NCBI RefSeq assembly: GCF_003946915.1
Contig: NZ_RPOC01000002.1
Coordinates: forward strand, 310,001-374,000
Reading direction: 5' to 3'
DNA from: Flavobacterium ustbae
GTDB taxonomy: Bacteria; Bacteroidota; Bacteroidia; Flavobacteriales; Flavobacteriaceae
DNA length: 64,000 nt
The notes under the pieces were generated by a model, which was not told the DNA's origin, did no database searches, and worked only from the letters and a program-made list of their open reading frames with translations. The number at the start of each line of letters is the position of its first letter. Positions within the stretch are counted from its first letter, which is position 1. Positions 60,508 through 64,000 of the stretch are shown one piece after another. The position numbers were made by a program, and so were the translations under genes.

Positions 60508-62427
60508 ATGAAGGATATATTTAAACAAATTAAGCCATTTTTACTGCTTTCAATGATTTTAGGAAGCAGTCTTATGGCACAAAATTCTGGTAAAACAGAA
60601 TGGTTTGATCCTAGCAAACCAGCTACAACGTATTGTAATCCGATCAATATTGGATACAATTATACCACATTCAATCATAACAGAATTCCAGAATCGCGCC
60701 GTTCAAGCGCCGATCCGGTAATTATTACTTACAAAGGCGAATATTATTTATTTGCAACCAATCAGGCTGGTTTCTTTTGGAGTAAAGATATGTCGGATTG
60801 GAATTTCGTTTACGGAAGTTTTCAAAGACAGCCAGGCGACGACGATCAGTGCGCTCCTGCAGCTTGGGTTGTAAATGATACATTATTTTATGTAGGTTCA
60901 ACTTGGAGAAGAGATCATCCAATCTGGAAAACAGCCGATCCAAAATCGGGAAGATGGACACGCCACGTTGACAAAGCAATGTTGCCAACTTGGGATCCAG
61001 CGATTTTTCAGGATGACGATAAAAAAGTATACATGTACTACGGTTCAAGCGGAAAATTGCCTCTTGTAGGTGTTGAGGTTGATTATAATACCTGGCTTCC
61101 AAAAGGGAATCAAGCCGATTATGCAGAATTATACAAAGCGACTGAAGTTGAGGACATTCAAAAAGTTTACGGACAAGTTAAGGAAGTGGCGATTCTAGAT
61201 CCTTCAGCACATGGATGGGAACGTTTTGGGCCAAACAATGATATGGAGCCTGCGCCTTGGGGGAATTTTATTGAAGGAGCATGGATGACCAAACACAACG
61301 GAAAATATTATATGCAATATGGCGCGCCGGCTACAGAATTTAAAGGTTATGCAAATGGAGTTCATGTGGGAGATAATCCGTTAGGGCCATTTACATATCA
61401 AAAACACAATCCGATGTCTTACAAACCAGGTGGATTTGTAATTGGAGCTGGACATGGAAATACTTTTGCAGATAATTATGGTAACTATTGGAACACAGGA
61501 ACGTGTAAAATTTCTATAAAAGACCGTTTTGAGCGTCGTATTGATATGTTTCCTGCAGGATTCGACAAAGATGATGTCATGTATTCTATTACAGCTTATG
61601 GAGATTTCCCGATTGTATTGCCTACAAGCCAGCGCGATCAGACCAAAGGCGCTTCATCTGGATGGATGCTGCTTTCGTATAAAAAACCAGTTACAGTTTC
61701 TTCTTCTGAAGAATGTATGGAAGTAGAAACGCACAGAATGGATCATGGCGGTAAAAAAGTCTATGAAAAATTCTGTTATGGGCCTGAAAATCTTACAGAT
61801 GAAAATATTCAAACCTATTGGTCTGCCAAAACTAGCAATCCAGGAGAATGGCTTCAAATGGATTTAGGAAGACCAATGGAAATTAATGCGCTTCAAATCA
61901 ATTATGCTGACCATAAAGCAACGCAGTTTAACAAAGCAATGGATATTTATTATCAATACAAAATTTTTATGTCTGATGATGCTCAAAATTGGACTTTGGT
62001 TGTAGATAAATCTAAAAACGATAAAGATGCACCTCACGATTATGTAGAGCTTTCAAAACCGTTTAAAGCGCGTTACATTAAAATGGAAAATATTCATAAT
62101 GCATCGGGATTATTTGCGATTTCAGATTTCAGAGTTTTCGGAAACGGATTGGCAGCAAAACCCAAAGCAGTTAATTCTTTCAAAGTAGACAGAAACAAAA
62201 CAGATTCTAGAAATGCTATGATTTCGTGGAAAAAGCAAACGGATGCTATTGGATATAATATTTATTACGGAATTGCTTCAGACAAATTATACAACAGCAT
62301 TATGGTTTATGGTGACAGTACCTATGACTTTAGAGGTTTGGACAGAGACACAAAATATTATTTTACAATTGAACCTTTTAATGAAAATGGAATCGGAACA
62401 AAAAATAAGATTATCGAAGTAAAATAA
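60508..62427 (+). CDS. GH43-type glycosidase with discoidin and FnIII domains
   Basis: 639 residues with a signal peptide (1-25). A five-bladed propeller of GH43 type (about 40-395): SSADPVIITYKGEYYLFA with the Asp base, DPAIFQDDDKKVYMYYG with the second Asp, and GNFIEGAWMTKHNGKYYMQYG with the Glu acid. A discoidin (F5/8 C) domain follows (about 420-545, ENIQTYWSAKTSNPGEW..LDRPMEINALQINY-like), then an FnIII domain (about 555-639). Substrate is not predictable. It is 31 bp after the GDPD gene; the pair is probably a separate unit from the susC operon. Confidence 0.85.
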   Translation: MKDIFKQIKPFLLLSMILGSSLMAQNSGKTEWFDPSKPATTYCNPINIGYNYTTFNHNRIPESRRSSADPVIITYKGEYYLFATNQAGFFWSKDMSDWNFVYGSFQRQPGDDDQCAPAAWVVNDTLFYVGSTWRRDHPIWKTADPKSGRWTRHVDKAMLPTWDPAIFQDDDKKVYMYYGSSGKLPLVGVEVDYNTWLPKGNQADYAELYKATEVEDIQKVYGQVKEVAILDPSAHGWERFGPNNDMEPAPWGNFIEGAWMTKHNGKYYMQYGAPATEFKGYANGVHVGDNPLGPFTYQKHNPMSYKPGGFVIGAGHGNTFADNYGNYWNTGTCKISIKDRFERRIDMFPAGFDKDDVMYSITAYGDFPIVLPTSQRDQTKGASSGWMLLSYKKPVTVSSSEECMEVETHRMDHGGKKVYEKFCYGPENLTDENIQTYWSAKTSNPGEWLQMDLGRPMEINALQINYADHKATQFNKAMDIYYQYKIFMSDDAQNWTLVVDKSKNDKDAPHDYVELSKPFKARYIKMENIHNASGLFAISDFRVFGNGLAAKPKAVNSFKVDRNKTDSRNAMISWKKQTDAIGYNIYYGIASDKLYNSIMVYGDSTYDFRGLDRDTKYYFTIEPFNENGIGTKNKIIEVK

Positions 62428-62446
62428 TTTTTTATTATAGAATATG

Positions 62447-62496
62447 TAAAAGCTCCAATTGCAAATTAAAGAATTTGCAATTGGAGCTTTTTTTTG
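62447..62496 (+). terminator. Intrinsic terminator after GH43
   Basis: AAAAGCTCCAATTGCAAATT, loop AAAG, AATTTGCAATTGGAGCTTTT plus more T. Twenty-bp stem, one of the strongest in the window. Confidence 0.93.
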
Positions 62497-62592
62497 AGAA
62501 ATGGTTAGGAAAAAAGCCTGAGAACTGTCAATAATTTTGTTCCTTTGCCAATATGCTATTGGCTTATTAAACTCCAAATTACTACAAAAACT

Positions 62593-63984
62593 ATGAAAAA
62601 AACGATTCTTTTAACTGCTTTAGTTTTAAACGGATTGACATCTTTTGCACAGTCAAATGATGAGAAAAACATCAAATTATTTTACAAAAAAGCTTTAACC
62701 GAAGCAAAATGTTATACTTGGTTAGAATATCTATCTAATGATATCGGAGCTCGTTTATCTGGATCTAAAGGTGCAGAGCAAGCAGTAGATTATACCAAAA
62801 GACAATTGGAAAGTTTAGGACTTGACAAAGTTTATTTGCAAGAAGTTATGGTGCCTCACTGGGTTAGAGGAGAAAAAGAAACAGCCTATATCCTTGACGG
62901 AAAAGTAAAAACTACTGTGCCTATTTGTGCCTTGGGAGGTTCTGTTGCAACACCCAAAACGGGTCTTACAGCAGAAATTATCGAAGTTCAAGGAATTAAA
63001 GAATTAGCAGAATTAGGAGCGGATAAAGTAAAAGGGAAAATTGTTTTCTACAATAGACCAATGAATCCAGAAAACATCGAAACTTTTACTTCTTACGGAG
63101 CTTGCGTTGACCAAAGATATGCAGGAGCAAAAGAAGCGGCAAAATTAGGAGCTGTAGGAACAATTGTTCGTTCTATGAATTTACGTCTGGATGATTTTCC
63201 TCATACAGGTGCACAAAGTTACGGTGACTTGCCAAAAGAACAATATATTCCAACAGCGGCAATTAGTACAAATGGAGCAGAATTGTTGAGCAAATCTTTA
63301 AAAGTAAATCCAGCTTTAAAGTTTTATTTCAAACAATCTTGTGAGACTTTGCCAGACGCTTTGTCTTATAACGTAATTGGGGAATTGACAGGAAGTGTAA
63401 CTCCAGAAAACATTATGGTTGTTGGCGGGCACTTAGATTCTTGGGATTTAGCAGACGGTTCTCACGATGATGGAGCAGGAGTAGTGCAAAGTATGGAAGT
63501 AATTCGTATTTTGAAAAACTTAAACTACAAACCTAAAAATACGATTCGTGTGGTATTATTTATGAATGAAGAGAACGGCGGAAAAGGCGGCGCTAAATAT
63601 GAAGAAGTTTCAAAACAAAAGAAAGAGAATCATATTTTTGCACTAGAAAGCGATTCAGGAGGATTTTCTCCAAGAGGATTTTCAATTGAAGCCGATGATG
63701 CCAATTTGAAAAAAATACAAGGTTACAAAGATCTTTTTGAGCCTTATTTGGTGCATAGTTTTACAATTGGACACGCAGGTTCAGATATTAGCCATTTAAC
63801 ATCTCAAGCTATTGTAAAGGCTGGTTTAAAACCAGATTCTCAGCGTTATTTCGATTATCACCACGCAGCAAACGATACTTTTGATGCTATCAATAAAAGA
63901 GAATTGGAGCTTGGTGCAGCAACAATGACTACATTAATGTATTTATTAGACCAAAACGGAATCGAAATCAAAAAAGCAAATTAG
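62593..63984 (+). CDS. M28-type zinc peptidase, exported
   Basis: 463 residues from the ATG at 62593, which opens the signal peptide MKKTILLTALVLNGLTSFAQ. The M28 metal ligands are visible: GGHLDSWDLADGSHDDGAG (His, Asp), MNEENGGKGGAKY (Glu, Glu), ESDSGGFSP (Asp) and DYHHAANDTF (His). A PA-like insert (about 130-210) sits before the catalytic core. Carboxypeptidase Q-like aminopeptidases of this size are common in Bacteroidota. The terminator upstream separates it from the GH43 gene, so a tie to the glycan locus is unlikely. Confidence 0.92.
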   Translation: MKKTILLTALVLNGLTSFAQSNDEKNIKLFYKKALTEAKCYTWLEYLSNDIGARLSGSKGAEQAVDYTKRQLESLGLDKVYLQEVMVPHWVRGEKETAYILDGKVKTTVPICALGGSVATPKTGLTAEIIEVQGIKELAELGADKVKGKIVFYNRPMNPENIETFTSYGACVDQRYAGAKEAAKLGAVGTIVRSMNLRLDDFPHTGAQSYGDLPKEQYIPTAAISTNGAELLSKSLKVNPALKFYFKQSCETLPDALSYNVIGELTGSVTPENIMVVGGHLDSWDLADGSHDDGAGVVQSMEVIRILKNLNYKPKNTIRVVLFMNEENGGKGGAKYEEVSKQKKENHIFALESDSGGFSPRGFSIEADDANLKKIQGYKDLFEPYLVHSFTIGHAGSDISHLTSQAIVKAGLKPDSQRYFDYHHAANDTFDAINKRELELGAATMTTLMYLLDQNGIEIKKAN

Positions 63985-64000
63985 ATATATTTAATGAAAG

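Overview
The window looks like a chromosomal segment of a Flavobacterium-type bacterium (Bacteroidota, Flavobacteriaceae). Support: low GC; a SusC/SusD polysaccharide locus; no obvious Shine-Dalgarno sites; candidate -7 elements of the TAnnTTTG type; a grasp-with-spasm peptide cluster; and many small intergenic repeats of kinds typical of this genus (recalled, not searched). No rRNA, tRNA, IS element, prophage or CRISPR array was found.

Layout. 1-3061 (minus): a class-III aminotransferase cut by the window edge and an OstA-like LPS-transport protein. 3352-5770 (plus): an AT-rich RiPP cluster with a GG-leader precursor, an attenuator-like hairpin, an ATP-grasp ligase, an unexplained 49-residue ORF and a SPASM-only maturase. 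5841-8912: an exported GH13 amylase lipoprotein convergent with a GH130 phosphorylase. 8990-14621 (minus): envelope and proteostasis genes in two terminator-bounded units, rsfS-ftsH and LUD-cdsA-psd-ACBP-SOD, with birA divergent. 15732-29745: mostly single housekeeping genes (pyrE, Nudix, M14 peptidase, DEAD-box helicase, PhnA, coaD, DUF421, ddl, PASTA, rluD) separated by repeat-rich gaps. 29862-40113 (mostly minus): ABC ATPase, sulfurtransferase, ThuA, DUF1398, hydrolases, thioesterase, antiporter and a rhomboid protease with a large extra domain. 40535-47573 (plus): dnaK, corA, pta-ackA and DUF3995.

47621-62427 (plus) is the main metabolic locus: a membrane-spanning sensor-regulator, a 245-bp palindrome-rich control region, susC-susD, a GH144-type glucanase, an esterase-like hydrolase, a GH3 beta-glucosidase, a glycerophosphodiesterase and a GH43-type hydrolase with a discoidin domain. 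GH144 with GH3 points to beta-1,2-glucan. The esterase and phosphodiesterase suggest, as inference, that the natural substrate could be succinylated or phosphoglycerol-decorated glucans such as the osmoregulated periplasmic glucans of Proteobacteria. An M28 peptidase closes the window.

The least ordinary parts are the RiPP cluster with its coupled small ORF, the possible decorated-glucan locus, the sigma54-like promoter of dnaK, and the families of structured intergenic repeats, several of which sit as inverted pairs between convergent genes.
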